Positions 37,597-48,800 of a DNA stretch of 64,000 bases are shown in pieces. Below the pieces are notes generated by a model that was given only the letters and a program-made list of their open reading frames with translations, did no database searches and had not been told where the DNA came from. This DNA comes from Candidatus Nitrotoga sp. SPKER (lineage in GTDB: Bacteria; Pseudomonadota; Gammaproteobacteria; Burkholderiales; Gallionellaceae). Both the position numbers and the translations under genes were made by a program. The number at the start of each line of letters is the position of its first letter. Position 1 is the stretch's first letter. The stretch spans positions 124,001 through 188,000 of the forward strand of contig QFXG01000017.1 in assembly GCA_003402285.1 (NCBI GenBank). Direction: 5' to 3'.

Positions 37597-39615
37597 CTAA
37601 TACACATGGGCAACAAAGTTCGTCGTTACCGTGCCGCCTGTGCCAGTGCAAGTGAGCTGCCACCAATAATAGTTACGATCCAGGGTAACCGGCGGCCAAA
37701 CGTAGTATGTCGGCATGGCTGTGGTGTACCAAGGGGTCCAAGATGTACCTATGGCGTCATAAAATGCATTCAACTGGCAAGACGATGTGTTGGTACTGTT
37801 GTAGCTGAAATTAAAAGGCTGCTGCGTGCCATATGCAATTTCTTTAATGGAAGCAGCAGAAGATGGCCAAGGATGGCTAGCTCCAACCATAGTGACATTG
37901 GGTTGCTGTACATTGTTAAAGGAAAAAGCTGCTGCAGGTGCGGGGGGTGGCGTCGTCACCGTCGCGGTGGCTTGGGCGCTGTTCATGGTAGAAGCCGCCG
38001 AACGGCAATTGACCACCCAACGGTAATTGCCGGGGGAAAGTTGAACTGTTCCCCAATCGAATTCCTTGTTGAAGCCAAGATTCTGGTACCACACTGCGTT
38101 ATTGAGATAGCCAGTCAAATCGCAGCTCAGTGCCCCTATAGATTGGTAGCGGAGCGAAAACGGTGTTGCACTGTCTGTGATGAGGTTGTCGTTGACTACA
38201 CCGCCGATAGCAAATTCCACCGTCGGCTGGGCGGTATAGTTGATGCCGCTCGCGTTTGCCATCAGTAGGGGCAGATTAGTATTTGGATCCTGTGCGCCGC
38301 TGGTGCGGGCATAGCTTCGAACCGCTGTTTCGATTTGCGCGGGCGTTGTCAAGTTGCCGGTTTCGGCCAGCCACGCAGCTACCCCTGCCACATGGGGAGC
38401 GGCCATGGATGTGCCGGACAGTTGCCCGTATATATTGTAAGTGGTATTTCCCGATTGGCGTGCTTTCTGGGCAGTCGGACTCGAAGCTGCAAGCGTTGCA
38501 TTCCAAGTAGCCCAAGTCGAATAAATATTATTGCCGGGCGCCCAGATAGCGACGGAGGAGCCGAAATTTGAACCTGCTTGATTAGCCGCTATGGGCATAC
38601 TTCTAAACCCATCGATGCTGTTCAGTCTGACCACCGGCTGACCGTTGATATCAACCGCGCCGACAACCATGATGCCGTCATTAATGGAGAGATTATTGTA
38701 TGCATAGTCACGTGCAAGCTTTCCGTAATTTCCTGCCGACTGTGCTATAAAAGCGCCTGGATATCCGGGTGTGGGTGTCGCCATGGACAGTATTTTTAAT
38801 CCGAGCGGTTCTGTATTTGCAAAATAGTTTGACGTATTATCTTGCGGATTTATCGAAATATTAATCACGCCAACCCGACCACTGGCGGATATTAATGATT
38901 TGATCTGGTCCAGGCCCAGGGATATGTTTTGAATGGAGGGACTGCCACTGCCACAATTAAATGTTGCATTTGGCGTGCCCGCCGTTGCCGAGACCGATAC
39001 CACCGGCACAGATGAATCGACCCCCACTACACCTATGTTATTGCGCGCTGCGGAGATAATACCCGCCACATGAGTGGAATGGGGATAGCAACCAACCGCA
39101 GGTATCAGAGGGTCAGCGGATATACGCGAAATGACATTGGGCAAGTCGGTGTGGTAACCGACCCCGCTGTCCAGTACATAAGCACGCACCGAGCCGCCAC
39201 TCAACTGATTGCCAGCCACGGCGGACATATTCCATGGCATGATTTCGGTGCCTGCCAGGGGCTGATCCACCCAAACCGCGCTAAATTCCATTGCATGATC
39301 TTCGCTTATCCGTACCACTTGCGGATCGCGTTGTATTGCTTTGGCTTGCTCGGGTGTCAGATAAGCGATGAAGCCATTGCCCACCCAACTGAAGATGCCG
39401 GTTGCCTGGAATTGGTACTTTGCTTCGAAAGCACTTATCACACCGTGCATGGCTGGCTTGTTCCAATCGCCAAAGCGCGCATCAGTCGGTGTGTTGTCTG
39501 AATAATCTTTGGTGACGTTGTCTGTGAGGTCAACGGTGTAGCGGATTCTTCCTTTATCATCGTGTAGCGGCTGGCTCCGTTCGTTTTTGATCGCTGCCTG
39601 AACTTTGACCGACAT
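37597..39615 (-). CDS. Subtilisin-like serine protease (S8), separated from its signal peptide by a frameshift
   Basis: The intact frame from ATG 39615 encodes 672 residues. An I9-like propeptide (about 1-105, VGNGFIAYLTPEQAKAIQRD) precedes the S8 catalytic domain with Asp in AYVLDSGVGYHTD, His in YPHSTHVAGIIS and Ser in SGTSMAAPHVAG. The oxyanion Asn lies in IAQSAGNYGKL. The last 200 residues contain two similar beta domains (FSLRYQS...LTGYLN; FNFSYNS...LNAFYD), each with a single Trp/Cys pattern. The frame as it stands has no signal peptide, but one can be read upstream in another frame (see 39616-39769). Substrate unknown. Confidence 0.85.
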   Translation of the reverse strand: MSVKVQAAIKNERSQPLHDDKGRIRYTVDLTDNVTKDYSDNTPTDARFGDWNKPAMHGVISAFEAKYQFQATGIFSWVGNGFIAYLTPEQAKAIQRDPQVVRISEDHAMEFSAVWVDQPLAGTEIMPWNMSAVAGNQLSGGSVRAYVLDSGVGYHTDLPNVISRISADPLIPAVGCYPHSTHVAGIISAARNNIGVVGVDSSVPVVSVSATAGTPNATFNCGSGSPSIQNISLGLDQIKSLISASGRVGVINISINPQDNTSNYFANTEPLGLKILSMATPTPGYPGAFIAQSAGNYGKLARDYAYNNLSINDGIMVVGAVDINGQPVVRLNSIDGFRSMPIAANQAGSNFGSSVAIWAPGNNIYSTWATWNATLAASSPTAQKARQSGNTTYNIYGQLSGTSMAAPHVAGVAAWLAETGNLTTPAQIETAVRSYARTSGAQDPNTNLPLLMANASGINYTAQPTVEFAIGGVVNDNLITDSATPFSLRYQSIGALSCDLTGYLNNAVWYQNLGFNKEFDWGTVQLSPGNYRWVVNCRSAASTMNSAQATATVTTPPPAPAAAFSFNNVQQPNVTMVGASHPWPSSAASIKEIAYGTQQPFNFSYNSTNTSSCQLNAFYDAIGTSWTPWYTTAMPTYYVWPPVTLDRNYYWWQLTCTGTGGTVTTNFVAHVY

Positions 39616-39769
39616 GCTTTGCTCGGGCAGGTTTAAATGGGGCGTGGCAACACGCGGTTCGGGCAGTCCGTCCGAACTTGTAAATGTTTCAGCCGCGTGA
39701 GCCAGAACAGGGATAAACAGGATTTAGCGTTGCTCTCAGTTTGCTGGGAGGGGGGCAGCGATAGGTCAT
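39616..39769 (-). pseudogene. Frameshifted 5' end (signal peptide) of the subtilase gene
   Basis: An ATG at 39769 with GGAG 9 bases upstream reads MTYRCPPPSKLRATL and then runs out of frame to a stop. Removing one base from the AAA at 39723-39725 (minus strand) continues it as LILFIPVLAHAAETFTS and on through DGLPEPRVATPHLNLPEQS into the protease ATG at 39615. This restores a normal signal peptide cleaved at AHA-AE. So either the gene is inactivated for export, or there is a sequencing error in the A-run. Confidence 0.7.
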
Positions 39770-39856
39770 AACGGTAGGCTCCAGTGATGGAATTGGGTTG
39801 GACTACTTGGGGGCAATGGTCATTTTTCTGAACATCTAAATGTTTACTTTATATAT

Positions 39857-39905
39857 ATATCCGCAATTAAAAATACATTTATAACGTATCTTTAATTGCG
39901 GATAT
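39857..39905. repeat. Long perfect AT-rich hairpin
   Basis: ATATCCGCAATTAAA (39857-39871) and its exact reverse complement (39891-39905) form a 15-bp stem. One mismatch and four further pairs (ATAC/GTAT) extend it to about 20 bp with a 9-base loop. It lies between the end of the 73-aa gene and the subtilase start. No T-run follows on either strand, so an ordinary intrinsic terminator is unlikely. Confidence 0.6.
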
Positions 39906-39980
39906 TGTCAAACATCTTATTGATGCCTGTGGTGAGCAAACAAATAGGCTTAAATATAAACAGGGTCTATTCTGGTGCAG

Positions 39981-40202
39981 CTAGTCGCGCGGGGGGTAGG
40001 GGTTTTTAAGGGCTAGAACTAGCTCGGTCAGCACTGCGCGAAATTGTTGTTCATCACAACCCATTAGTACTGCATCTTCCAGCGCGTCTTGGCAAATTTG
40101 GCGGATTTCCTCCATGTTCTCGCTAAGTACCTTATTTTTTTCCACGCAGGCGACCACCTCGCCTGTGGGGCTGCGCCAAATGGTTTGCGGACAGGATGCC
40201 AT
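39981..40202 (-). CDS. Small conserved-looking protein downstream of dcd
   Basis: A 73-residue protein without signal peptide. A short N-terminal strand region (TIWRSPTGEVVACVEKN) is followed by two amphipathic helices (ENMEEIRQICQDALEDAVLMG and EQQFRAVLTELVLALKNPY). It begins 69 bases after dcd on the same strand, so it may be the last gene of the apbC-dcd unit. Two or three cysteines do not form an obvious metal site. I recognise no function. Confidence 0.6.
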   Translation of the reverse strand: MASCPQTIWRSPTGEVVACVEKNKVLSENMEEIRQICQDALEDAVLMGCDEQQFRAVLTELVLALKNPYPPRD

Positions 40203-40271
40203 TAAATTTATGCCTCTATATGATTCGGTAGAACTTAATGAATGGGTGAAATTTAACCATGCATCTGAATT

Positions 40272-40838
40272 TTATATTTTGGGTAGCGTAACCCCAACCT
40301 GCCCTTGATATTTGCCGCCCCTATCCCGGTATGAGACCTCACATATCTCGTCGGATTCGAAGAAGATCATCTGGGCTACGCCCTCATTGGCGTAAATTTT
40401 TGCCGGTAGCGGCGTGGTATTGGAAAATTCCAGTGTGACATAACCCTCCCATTCCGGCTCTAATGGTGTGACATTGACGATGATGCCGCACCGCGCGTAG
40501 GTAGATTTCCCCAGGCAAATGGTTAGTACGTTGCGGGGGATGCGGAAGTGTTCCACGGTACGTGCCAGCGCGAAAGAGTTGGGTGGGATGATGCAATAGT
40601 CACTCTTGAGTTCGACGAAAGAGTTGGCATCGAAATTCTTGGGGTCGACGATGGTGCTATTGATGTTGGTGAACAGCTTGAATTCGTCTGAGCAACGGAC
40701 GTCATAGCCGTAACTCGACGTGCCATATGACACGATACGCTGGCCATTCTTTTCTTTAATCTGCCCGGGTTCGAACGGCTCGATCATGCCGTGCTGTTTG
40801 GCCATGTGACGTATCCACTTGTCCGATTTAATGCTCAT
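40272..40838 (-). CDS. dcd: dCTP deaminase
   Basis: A 188-residue trimeric enzyme with the family start [28 protein letters not shown], the active-site block [31 protein letters not shown] with the catalytic Glu, and [12 protein letters not shown]. It deaminates dCTP to dUTP for thymidylate synthesis. Its ATG overlaps the stop codon of apbC (ATGA), so the two are translationally coupled. Confidence 0.96.
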   Translation of the reverse strand: MSIKSDKWIRHMAKQHGMIEPFEPGQIKEKNGQRIVSYGTSSYGYDVRCSDEFKLFTNINSTIVDPKNFDANSFVELKSDYCIIPPNSFALARTVEHFRIPRNVLTICLGKSTYARCGIIVNVTPLEPEWEGYVTLEFSNTTPLPAKIYANEGVAQMIFFESDEICEVSYRDRGGKYQGQVGVTLPKI

Positions 40839-41929
40839 GTTTTCTGCATCACAATTTTAGGAAATGCCGCACTATAATCTTGCGCCATTTCAGCAACTTT
40901 CACCGCCAGACGTCGCGCAATCTGCTTATATTCTTTGGCAATTACGCCATCGGGATCGGCCACTACGGTGGGCTTGCCGGAGTCAGCCTGTTCGCGGATA
41001 CGGATGTCTAAAGGCAATGAACCGAGAAACTCAACTTTGAAGTCGTTACACATCTTTTCGGCTCCACCACTCCCGAAGATGTGTTCCTCATGCCCGCATT
41101 TTGAGCAGATGTGGGTGCTCATGTTTTCCACGATACCCAGTATTTTTATGCTCACCTTCTCGAACATCTTGAGTCCTTTACGTGCATCCATTAGTGCGAT
41201 GTCCTGTGGAGTGGTTACGATGATCGCTCCGGTCACCGGTACTTTTTGCGACAGAGTTAACTGGATATCGCCCGTACCGGGCGGCATGTCTACCACTAGG
41301 TAGTCCAGTTCATTCCAGCGCGTCTGATTCAATAATTGATCCAGTGCTTGAGTAACCATCGGGCCGCGCCAGACCATCGGTACATCCTCGCCTTGAATCA
41401 TGAAGCCGATGGACATGACCTGCAGTCCATGTCCCTGCATGGGTTCCACCGATTTACCATCACGCGATACGGGCTCGCCTTTGATGCCCATCATGGTGGG
41501 TAGGGAAGGGCCATAGATATCTGCATCCAGAATTCCGACACGTGCACCTTCCGCCGCCAGTGCCAGCGCCAGATTTACCGCCGTAGTGGATTTCCCCACA
41601 CCGCCTTTGCCGCTGGCCACGGCAATAATATTCTTTACCCCATCAACCAGTTTTACACCGCGTTGCACAGCATGGGGTACGACCTTGCTGCTCACATTTA
41701 CGGAAAGCGTGTTGATACTTGGTAAAGCGCTTCGTAAGTGACTTTCTACCATTACCCGTATTTCGTCCCACACGCTTTTCGCAGGGTAGCCAAGCTGAAT
41801 ATCGAGAGATAAATTGTTACCGCTGATCTTTATATTTTTTACCGATTTGCCCGTTCCAAAATCTTTTTTTGTATTGGGGTCAATTAACTCTGCCAGTGCG
41901 GCCTGTACGTCTGTATCGGTAAAACTCAT
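40835..41929 (-). CDS. apbC: Iron-sulfur cluster carrier ApbC (Mrp/NBP35 family)
   Basis: A 364-residue P-loop ATPase. An N-terminal MIP18/DUF59-like domain ([18 protein letters not shown]) is followed by the deviant Walker [17 protein letters not shown] near residue 105. The switch region [29 protein letters not shown] and the CSKCG cluster-binding pair complete it. It assembles and transfers Fe-S clusters in the cytosol. I chose ATG 41929 (MSFTDTDV), which has GGAG 6 bases upstream. It diverges from metG with 114 bases between, so both promoters lie there. Confidence 0.95.
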   Translation of the reverse strand: MSFTDTDVQAALAELIDPNTKKDFGTGKSVKNIKISGNNLSLDIQLGYPAKSVWDEIRVMVESHLRSALPSINTLSVNVSSKVVPHAVQRGVKLVDGVKNIIAVASGKGGVGKSTTAVNLALALAAEGARVGILDADIYGPSLPTMMGIKGEPVSRDGKSVEPMQGHGLQVMSIGFMIQGEDVPMVWRGPMVTQALDQLLNQTRWNELDYLVVDMPPGTGDIQLTLSQKVPVTGAIIVTTPQDIALMDARKGLKMFEKVSIKILGIVENMSTHICSKCGHEEHIFGSGGAEKMCNDFKVEFLGSLPLDIRIREQADSGKPTVVADPDGVIAKEYKQIARRLAVKVAEMAQDYSAAFPKIVMQKT

Positions 41930-42043
41930 GTGTTGCTCCTGCAAATAAAACGATAGGGGGCAAGCATTCTACCCAAGATTCCCTGTCACGCCTATAGCCC
42001 AATTTTGCTACAATTGCGACACTTTTCAACAGGCCTTACCACA

Positions 42044-44197
42044 ATGACACGCAAGATTCTGGTTACCTCCGCACTGCCTTACGCCAACGGCAGCATTCAC
42101 CTCGGTCATTTGGTTGAATACATTCAGACCGACATTTGGGTGCGCTTTCAAAAAATGCTGGGCAACACCTGTTATTACGTCTGTGCTGATGATACTCACG
42201 GCACGCCAGTCATGCTTCGCGCCGAAAAGGAAGGTATTACCCCCGAACAATTGATAGATCGCGTGTGGCATGAACACAAGGCAGATTTTGAAGGCTTTCA
42301 TGTCGAGTTCGACCACTACGGCAGCACCAACAGCGCCGAGACCAAGGAATTCTCGCAAGCGATTTATCGCAAACTTAAAGCTGCTGGCTTGATTGAAGTG
42401 CGTTCAGTCGAGCAGTTCTATGACCCTATCAAAAACATGTTCCTGCCGGATCGTTTCATCAAGGGCGAATGCCCGAAGTGCCATGCCAAGGATCAATACG
42501 GCGACAACTGCGAAGTATGCGGCACCACTTATGCACCTACCGAACTGATCAACCCTTACTCAGCCGTGTCCGGTGCACAACCCGAGCGGCGTAATTCTGA
42601 CCATTATTTTTTCAAACTCTCCGCTGATACCTGCCAGCAGTTTCTGTGTGAGTGGACGCGTAGCGGAACGCTGCAACCCGAAGCCGCCAACAAGATGCAG
42701 GAATGGCTGGGCGCCGCGGGCGAGAATAAACTCACCGACTGGGACATTTCGCGCGATGCTCCCTATTTCGGCTTCGAGATACCCGACGCACCGGGTAAAT
42801 ATTTTTACGTGTGGCTGGATGCACCGGTTGGTTACATGGGCAGCTTTAAGAAACTATGCGATGCCAAGGGCATAAGCTTTGATGACTACTGGAAGCAGAG
42901 CTCGGATACCGAGCTCTACCATTTTATCGGCAAGGACATCCTTTACTTCCATGCGCTGTTTTGGCCCGCGATGCTGCAACATGCCGGTTTTCGCACGCCG
43001 ACTAAACTGTTCGCGCATGGATTCCTTACTGTGAATGGCGAGAAGATGAGCAAGTCGCGCGGCACCTTCATCACCGCAGATAGCTATATCAAGCAGGGAC
43101 TCAACCCGGAATATTTGCGTTACTACTATGCCGCGAAACTTAACGGTACGATGGAAGATCTTGACCTCAGCCTTGAGGATTTTGTCGCGAAAGTGAATAG
43201 CGATCTGGTCGGAAAGTACATCAACTTGGCTTCAAGGGCGGCAGGTTTTATCAGTAAAAGGTTTGACGGAAAACTTGCGGTATCCCTTTCTTCAGAAAGG
43301 ACGCGCTTTCTTGAAAATCTTTTCATTAAGACAGTTAATATTTCCGGGGATGTAGATAATTGTATCCGAGGGCAGTCACCTGAAATACCGGGTGGCATTG
43401 AAGGGGGGCGTACTACTTATATTGCCCAATTCTACGAGCAACGTAATTATGGCGGTGCCCTCCGGGAAATTATGTATTTGACGGATATCGTGAACAAGTT
43501 CGTGGATAGCAACAAACCATGGGAGCTGGCCAAACAGGACGGGCGAGACGTAGAATTGCACGAGGTTTGCACTGTCATTTTGAATGCGTTCAAAAGCCTG
43601 ACGGTTTACCTTAAGCCAGTGCTGCCAAAATTGGCGGAGGATGTAGAAGCTTTCCTCAATATAGCTCCACTGAAATGGGGTGATGCTCAAATATTCTTGC
43701 CTGATGCTCACGCCATCAACGAATACAAACACCTAATGACCCGAGTTGACTCAAAACAGATAAATGCCATGGTCGAAGCCAATAAAGAAACTCTCGCACC
43801 TGTCGCAGATACTCATTCACCGGTTCGCCACGCCGAAGCCCAACAACACGCCATCGCGCCGATTGCCGAAACCATTTCCATCGACGAGTTCAGCAAGGTC
43901 GATCTGCGCGTGGCACGCATTGTCAACGCCGAGCAAGTAGAAGGTGCGGAGAAGCTGCTAAAACTGACGTTGGACATCGGCGAAACACAACCGCGCACCG
44001 TGTTCGCGGGCATTAAATCGGCTTACGATCCGGAAAAATTAAAGGGTCGCATGACGGTGATGGTTGCTAATCTTGCGCCACGCAAGATGAAATTTGGTTT
44101 GTCGGAAGGTATGGTGCTGGCGGCTTCCGGCGATGCGCCCGGTTTATTTATCCTCAGTCCGGACGATGGCGCACAACCTGGTATGAGGATTAAGTAG
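42044..44197 (+). CDS. metG: Methionyl-tRNA synthetase with an inserted segment
   Basis: A 717-residue class I synthetase. It has the HIGH-type motif [15 protein letters not shown], the zinc knuckle [17 protein letters not shown], the KMSKS signature [11 protein letters not shown] and a C-terminal tRNA-binding domain ([19 protein letters not shown]...[11 protein letters not shown]). It charges tRNA-Met. Compared with the E. coli enzyme from memory, the stretch between RFDG (near residue 407) and [14 protein letters not shown] is about 29 residues longer ([20 protein letters not shown] and so on). The DNA of 43200-43740 also looks less GC-rich than its flanks. sulP begins 9 bases after the stop. 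Confidence 0.95.
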   Translation: MTRKILVTSALPYANGSIHLGHLVEYIQTDIWVRFQKMLGNTCYYVCADDTHGTPVMLRAEKEGITPEQLIDRVWHEHKADFEGFHVEFDHYGSTNSAETKEFSQAIYRKLKAAGLIEVRSVEQFYDPIKNMFLPDRFIKGECPKCHAKDQYGDNCEVCGTTYAPTELINPYSAVSGAQPERRNSDHYFFKLSADTCQQFLCEWTRSGTLQPEAANKMQEWLGAAGENKLTDWDISRDAPYFGFEIPDAPGKYFYVWLDAPVGYMGSFKKLCDAKGISFDDYWKQSSDTELYHFIGKDILYFHALFWPAMLQHAGFRTPTKLFAHGFLTVNGEKMSKSRGTFITADSYIKQGLNPEYLRYYYAAKLNGTMEDLDLSLEDFVAKVNSDLVGKYINLASRAAGFISKRFDGKLAVSLSSERTRFLENLFIKTVNISGDVDNCIRGQSPEIPGGIEGGRTTYIAQFYEQRNYGGALREIMYLTDIVNKFVDSNKPWELAKQDGRDVELHEVCTVILNAFKSLTVYLKPVLPKLAEDVEAFLNIAPLKWGDAQIFLPDAHAINEYKHLMTRVDSKQINAMVEANKETLAPVADTHSPVRHAEAQQHAIAPIAETISIDEFSKVDLRVARIVNAEQVEGAEKLLKLTLDIGETQPRTVFAGIKSAYDPEKLKGRMTVMVANLAPRKMKFGLSEGMVLAASGDAPGLFILSPDDGAQPGMRIK

Positions 44198-44205
44198 TCC
44201 GCTAT

Positions 44206-45885
44206 ATGAAGCTGGCCGAGTTTTTCCGTCCCAAATTGCTTGACACACTACGGGGTTACAATCGCCAGCTTTTTGTCTCTGACCTGACCGCCGGAATTAC
44301 TGTCGGCATCGTAGCGCTGCCTTTAGCCATCGCCTTTGCTATTGCCTCCGGCGTTAAACCTGAGGCGGGCATTTTTACCGCCATTATTGCTGGCTTTATC
44401 ATTTCTGCATTAGGCGGTTCGCGTGTGCAAATTGGCGGCCCCACCGGCGCATTCATCGTGATTGTGTATGGCATCGTGATGCAGTACGGGCTGGCCAACC
44501 TGCTCATTTGCACCATCATGTCGGGCATCATGTTGCTGTTGATGGGACTGTTTAAACTGGGCAGCCTGATCAAGCTCATTCCGCATCCCCTGGTTATCGG
44601 TTTTACCAACGGCATTGCGGTGTTGATTATGCTAAGCGAGGTGAAGGATTTTCTCGGCCTGAAAATGGACAGCGTGCCCGCAGAATTCTCGCACAAGTTA
44701 AATGCGCTTTATCAGGCACTGCCCAGCTTAGACTTGACAAGCATTGTCCTGGCAACGTTGTCCATGCTACTGATCCTGTTTTATCCCAAGAACTGGGCAC
44801 GGCACGTGCCGTCGCTCATCGTGGCACTGGTGTTGGGCACCGCCATAGTAGCATTAATCGATCTGCCGGTGGAAACCATAAGCTCGCGTTTCGGCGGGAT
44901 TCCACAGGGCCTGCCCGCATTTGAGATGCCCGAGTTTACCTTCGCCACCGTGCGCTATCTATTTTCCCCTGCTCTCACCATCGCCTTGCTCGGAGCGATT
45001 GAGTCCTTGCTTTCCGCTACGGTGGCAGATGGCATGATAGATGACAAACACGATCCGAATCAGGAGCTTGTTGCCCAAGGTTTCGCCAATATTGTCTGCC
45101 CGTTCTTCGGCGGCATTCCCGCCACTGGCGCAATTGCGCGCACCGCTACCAGTGTGCGCGCGGGAGCGAACAGCCCAGTCGCTGGAATGGTGCATGCCAT
45201 TACTCTGCTGCTCATCATTCTCATCGCAGCCCCGTTAGCCAAGCACATTCCACTTGCCACGCTAGCCGCCATTCTGATGGTGGTTGCCATCAACATGGGC
45301 GAGTGGGAAGCATTTACGACGTTGAAAAAATATCCGGCCAGCGATAGCGCTGTCATGCTCATCTCATTTGTGCTTACGGTGGTATTTGACATTACCGTAG
45401 CGGTGGAAATTGGTATGGTGTTCGCGGTATTGTTCTTCATCCGTCGCATCACCGACTTGACTCATGTCAGCGTGGCGCAAGAATCGCCACACCATGACGA
45501 TAGCGAGACGATTCTGGCACGCAAAGTCGTACCAAAAGGCGTGATGATCTACCGCGTATTCGGCGCATTGTTCTTTGGTGCGGCCGACAAGCTGGAAACC
45601 ATACTGCGGCAACAACAAAACGAGCCAGACGTGCTAATTTTGAAAATGGATGAAGTCATCTCCATGGACGCCAGCGCGCTGCACACACTGGCATCCATGC
45701 AGCGCAAACTGCGCAAGAACGGCAAATATTTCATCCTGTGCGGCGCACACACACAACCCTATTTCATGATGCATCAAGCAGGATTTTTTGACGAGATGGG
45801 AAGCGACAATGTAACGGCTGATCTGGACAGCGCATTACGCCGTGCTACCAAATTATTGGAAGAGAAAAAACTTGCTCAAGTATAA
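44206..45885 (+). CDS. SulP-family anion transporter with STAS domain
   Basis: A 559-residue inner-membrane protein. The transport domain (to about 410) carries the SulP signature VGIVALPLAIAFAIASGVKPEAG, the QIGGPTGAFIVIV loop and GGIPATGAIARTATSVRAGA. The C-terminal STAS domain follows (LKMDEVISMDASALHTLASM). Family members carry sulfate, bicarbonate or C4-dicarboxylates with sodium or protons; substrate is not clear from sequence. It starts 9 bases after metG and overlaps the 3' end of dnaE by 10 bases in convergent orientation. Confidence 0.93.
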   Translation: MKLAEFFRPKLLDTLRGYNRQLFVSDLTAGITVGIVALPLAIAFAIASGVKPEAGIFTAIIAGFIISALGGSRVQIGGPTGAFIVIVYGIVMQYGLANLLICTIMSGIMLLLMGLFKLGSLIKLIPHPLVIGFTNGIAVLIMLSEVKDFLGLKMDSVPAEFSHKLNALYQALPSLDLTSIVLATLSMLLILFYPKNWARHVPSLIVALVLGTAIVALIDLPVETISSRFGGIPQGLPAFEMPEFTFATVRYLFSPALTIALLGAIESLLSATVADGMIDDKHDPNQELVAQGFANIVCPFFGGIPATGAIARTATSVRAGANSPVAGMVHAITLLLIILIAAPLAKHIPLATLAAILMVVAINMGEWEAFTTLKKYPASDSAVMLISFVLTVVFDITVAVEIGMVFAVLFFIRRITDLTHVSVAQESPHHDDSETILARKVVPKGVMIYRVFGALFFGAADKLETILRQQQNEPDVLILKMDEVISMDASALHTLASMQRKLRKNGKYFILCGAHTQPYFMMHQAGFFDEMGSDNVTADLDSALRRATKLLEEKKLAQV

Positions 45886-48800
45886 GCGACATGAACATTC
45901 TGTTCGCCTAGCAGCTTCTTTAAGCTGCTCATTAGATCATTGTGCAGCGTGACGTTCCAAGCCTCGCCCAGCCTTAAGTTTGCGCTCCCGCTTGTATTGC
46001 GGTAGCACACTAGCACCATGCATTTTCCCTCGCGGTAGGGCTCGAGTAGTTCTTTTAGCTGTGTCACACTAATACGTGCGTCAGACGAAACAGTAAGTTC
46101 CAAACGTTTCGCGAAAGTTGAACGCGCCGAGGCGAAATCGAATAGCTCTTCACCATTGACGCGCATATTGCCGGAATACTCGTCGAGACTGGCTTTGCCG
46201 CGCACTACTAATAATTCATCTTCGCGTATCCACGGGCGATTGGCCTCGAATACTTCGTTGAATACCATCATTTCCAACTGTGCGCTGCCATCGTCCAGTG
46301 TGACAATCGCCATGCGTCCACGCCGTGTTTGCTGTATTCGCACGCCAGACACGATGCCAGCCAATACCACCGGCATTCCGCCGCGTTTGTTGTTGCCATT
46401 TTGCGGCAGTGCCTGCGGTGTGATATCGGCCAGGCGTGTCTTGACGAAATTTTCCAGTTCGTTGGCATATTCTTGATAGGGGTGGCCGCTGAGATAAAAG
46501 CCCAAGCTGGATTTTTCGTGTTGCAATTGCTCGCGCAACGTCCAGCGCGGCACGTTCTTTACTTGCACCGACATCGTCACACTTGCATCGTCTTCGAATA
46601 GGCTATTTTGATTGATGGATTGTGCTTTTTGCTCCGCGCTGCACAGCGCGACCTCGAGCGACACCAGCAACTGATGGCGATGATCCGAAATCTTATCGAA
46701 TGCGCCGCTGCGGATCAGTGCTTCAGTAGCACGACGGTTCACTACGCGCTTATCTACGCGATGACAAAAATCGAACAGGTCGCGGAATGGGCCGCCGAGT
46801 TTACGGGCATCTTCAATGCTATCTATCGCAGCTTTACCAGTACCCTTAATGGCTTCCAAGCCATATGCAATTGTTTTTTCGTCCACCGGCATGAAACGAC
46901 TTACAGACGAGTTAATATCTGGCGGCAAAATGCGTATTCCCTGCGCCAAGGTATCAAGATAGAAAATATGCACTTTGTCGGTGTTATCCATGTCCGATGA
47001 CAGTGTCGCGGCCATGAATGCCGCCGGGTAATGCGCTTTCAAGTAGGCAGTCTGATAAGACACCAACGCATAGGCAGCAGAATGCGATTTGTTAAAGCCG
47101 TATCCAGCAAATTTTTCCATCAGATCGAACAGCTGCTCTGCCAATTGCTTGTTGACAGCACGCGCTACAGCGCCGTCCACGAAGATGCTGCGTTGCAACG
47201 CCATCTCCTCAGCATTTTTTTTCCCCATCGCGCGACGCAACAAGTCCGCCGCTCCCAGCGAATAACCGCCGATAATCTGCGCGATCTGCATCACTTGCTC
47301 TTGGTATACGATCACACCGTAAGTCGGCTTGAGCGAAATTTCCAGTTCGGGATGAAAATAATCAGCCTTGGAACGGCCATGCTTGCGGTTGATGAAATCC
47401 TCTACCATGCCTGATTCGAGCGGGCCTGGGCGATATAACGCAACCAGTGCCACGATGTCTTCAAAGGTGTCCGGTTGCAGCTTGATAATCAGCTTTTTCA
47501 TGCCAGGAGATTCAAGCTGAAATATCGCCGTGGTGTTGGCAGCCTTGAGCAGGGCGTATGTTGGCTTGTCTTCCAGTGGAAGGTTTTCGATGGAGAAGCT
47601 CATGCCCGTTGGCATTTTGTTTACATATTTCACCGCCCAATCAATGATGGTGAGCGTGCGCAACCCCAAAAAATCGAATTTCACCAAGCCGATTTTCTCT
47701 ACATCGTCTTTGTCGAATTGACTGATGCCCTTATCACTGCCTTCGGCGTAATAGAGCGGACAAAAGTCGGTCAATTTGCCCGGCGCGATCAGTACCCCGC
47801 CCGCGTGCATGCCGACATTGCGCGTTAAATCTTCCAGCCGTGCACCCAGCTCAAGCAGCTCTTCCACGCCTTCTTCGCTACTGATGATAGCGCTGAATTC
47901 CGGTTCCAGCTCACGCGCTTTTTTCAGTGATACCGGTTTAACGCCTTCCAGCGGAACGAGCTTAGACAGGCGATCGCACAGGCCGTAAGGAAAATCCAGT
48001 ACGCGCCCGACATCGCGGATTACCGCTTTGGACGCCATCGTGCCAAAAGTGGCAATCTGCGATACGCTCGCCGCGCCGTATTTTTGCTTTACATAGTCGA
48101 TAACGCGCTCGCGTCCATCCTGGCAGAAATCTATATCAAAATCGGGCATAGATATGCGCTCTGGATTCAGGAAGCGCTCAAATAGCAGGGCATAGCGTAG
48201 CGGGTCAAGGTCGGTGATACCGAGGCTGTAAGCCACTAGTGAACCTGCGCCTGAGCCACGGCCGGGGCCGACTGGCACGTCATTACGTTTCGCCCAACGG
48301 ATGAAGTCGGCCACAATCAAAAAGTAACCGGAGAACCCCATTTTTATAATGGTCTCAATTTCAAATGCCAAGCGTGAGGCATATTCCTTTATCTTCGTGG
48401 TGCGTACAGTTTCATCTGGATACAGCTGTAGCATGCGCTGTTGCAAACCGAGTTCGGATTCCGTACGCAGAAAATCATCCAAACTTTCGCCGTTTGGGGT
48501 GGGAAAATCCGGCAAATATGGCTTACCCAGTTGCAAAGTCAGATTACAACGCTTGGCGATCTCCACACTGTTTTGCAATGCTTCAGGAAAATCCGCGAAC
48601 AGCGTTACCATCTCGGCCTGAGTTTTGAAATACTGTTGCGGGGTAAATTGGCGCACGCGCCGCTTGTCATTCAGCACATACCCTTCGGCAATGCACACGC
48701 GCGCCTCGTGCGCTTTGTAAGCCTCCTGGCTTAGAAACTGAACCGGATGTGTGGCTACCACCGGTAACGCCAGCTCTGCGGCTAGTTTGACCGTTCCACT

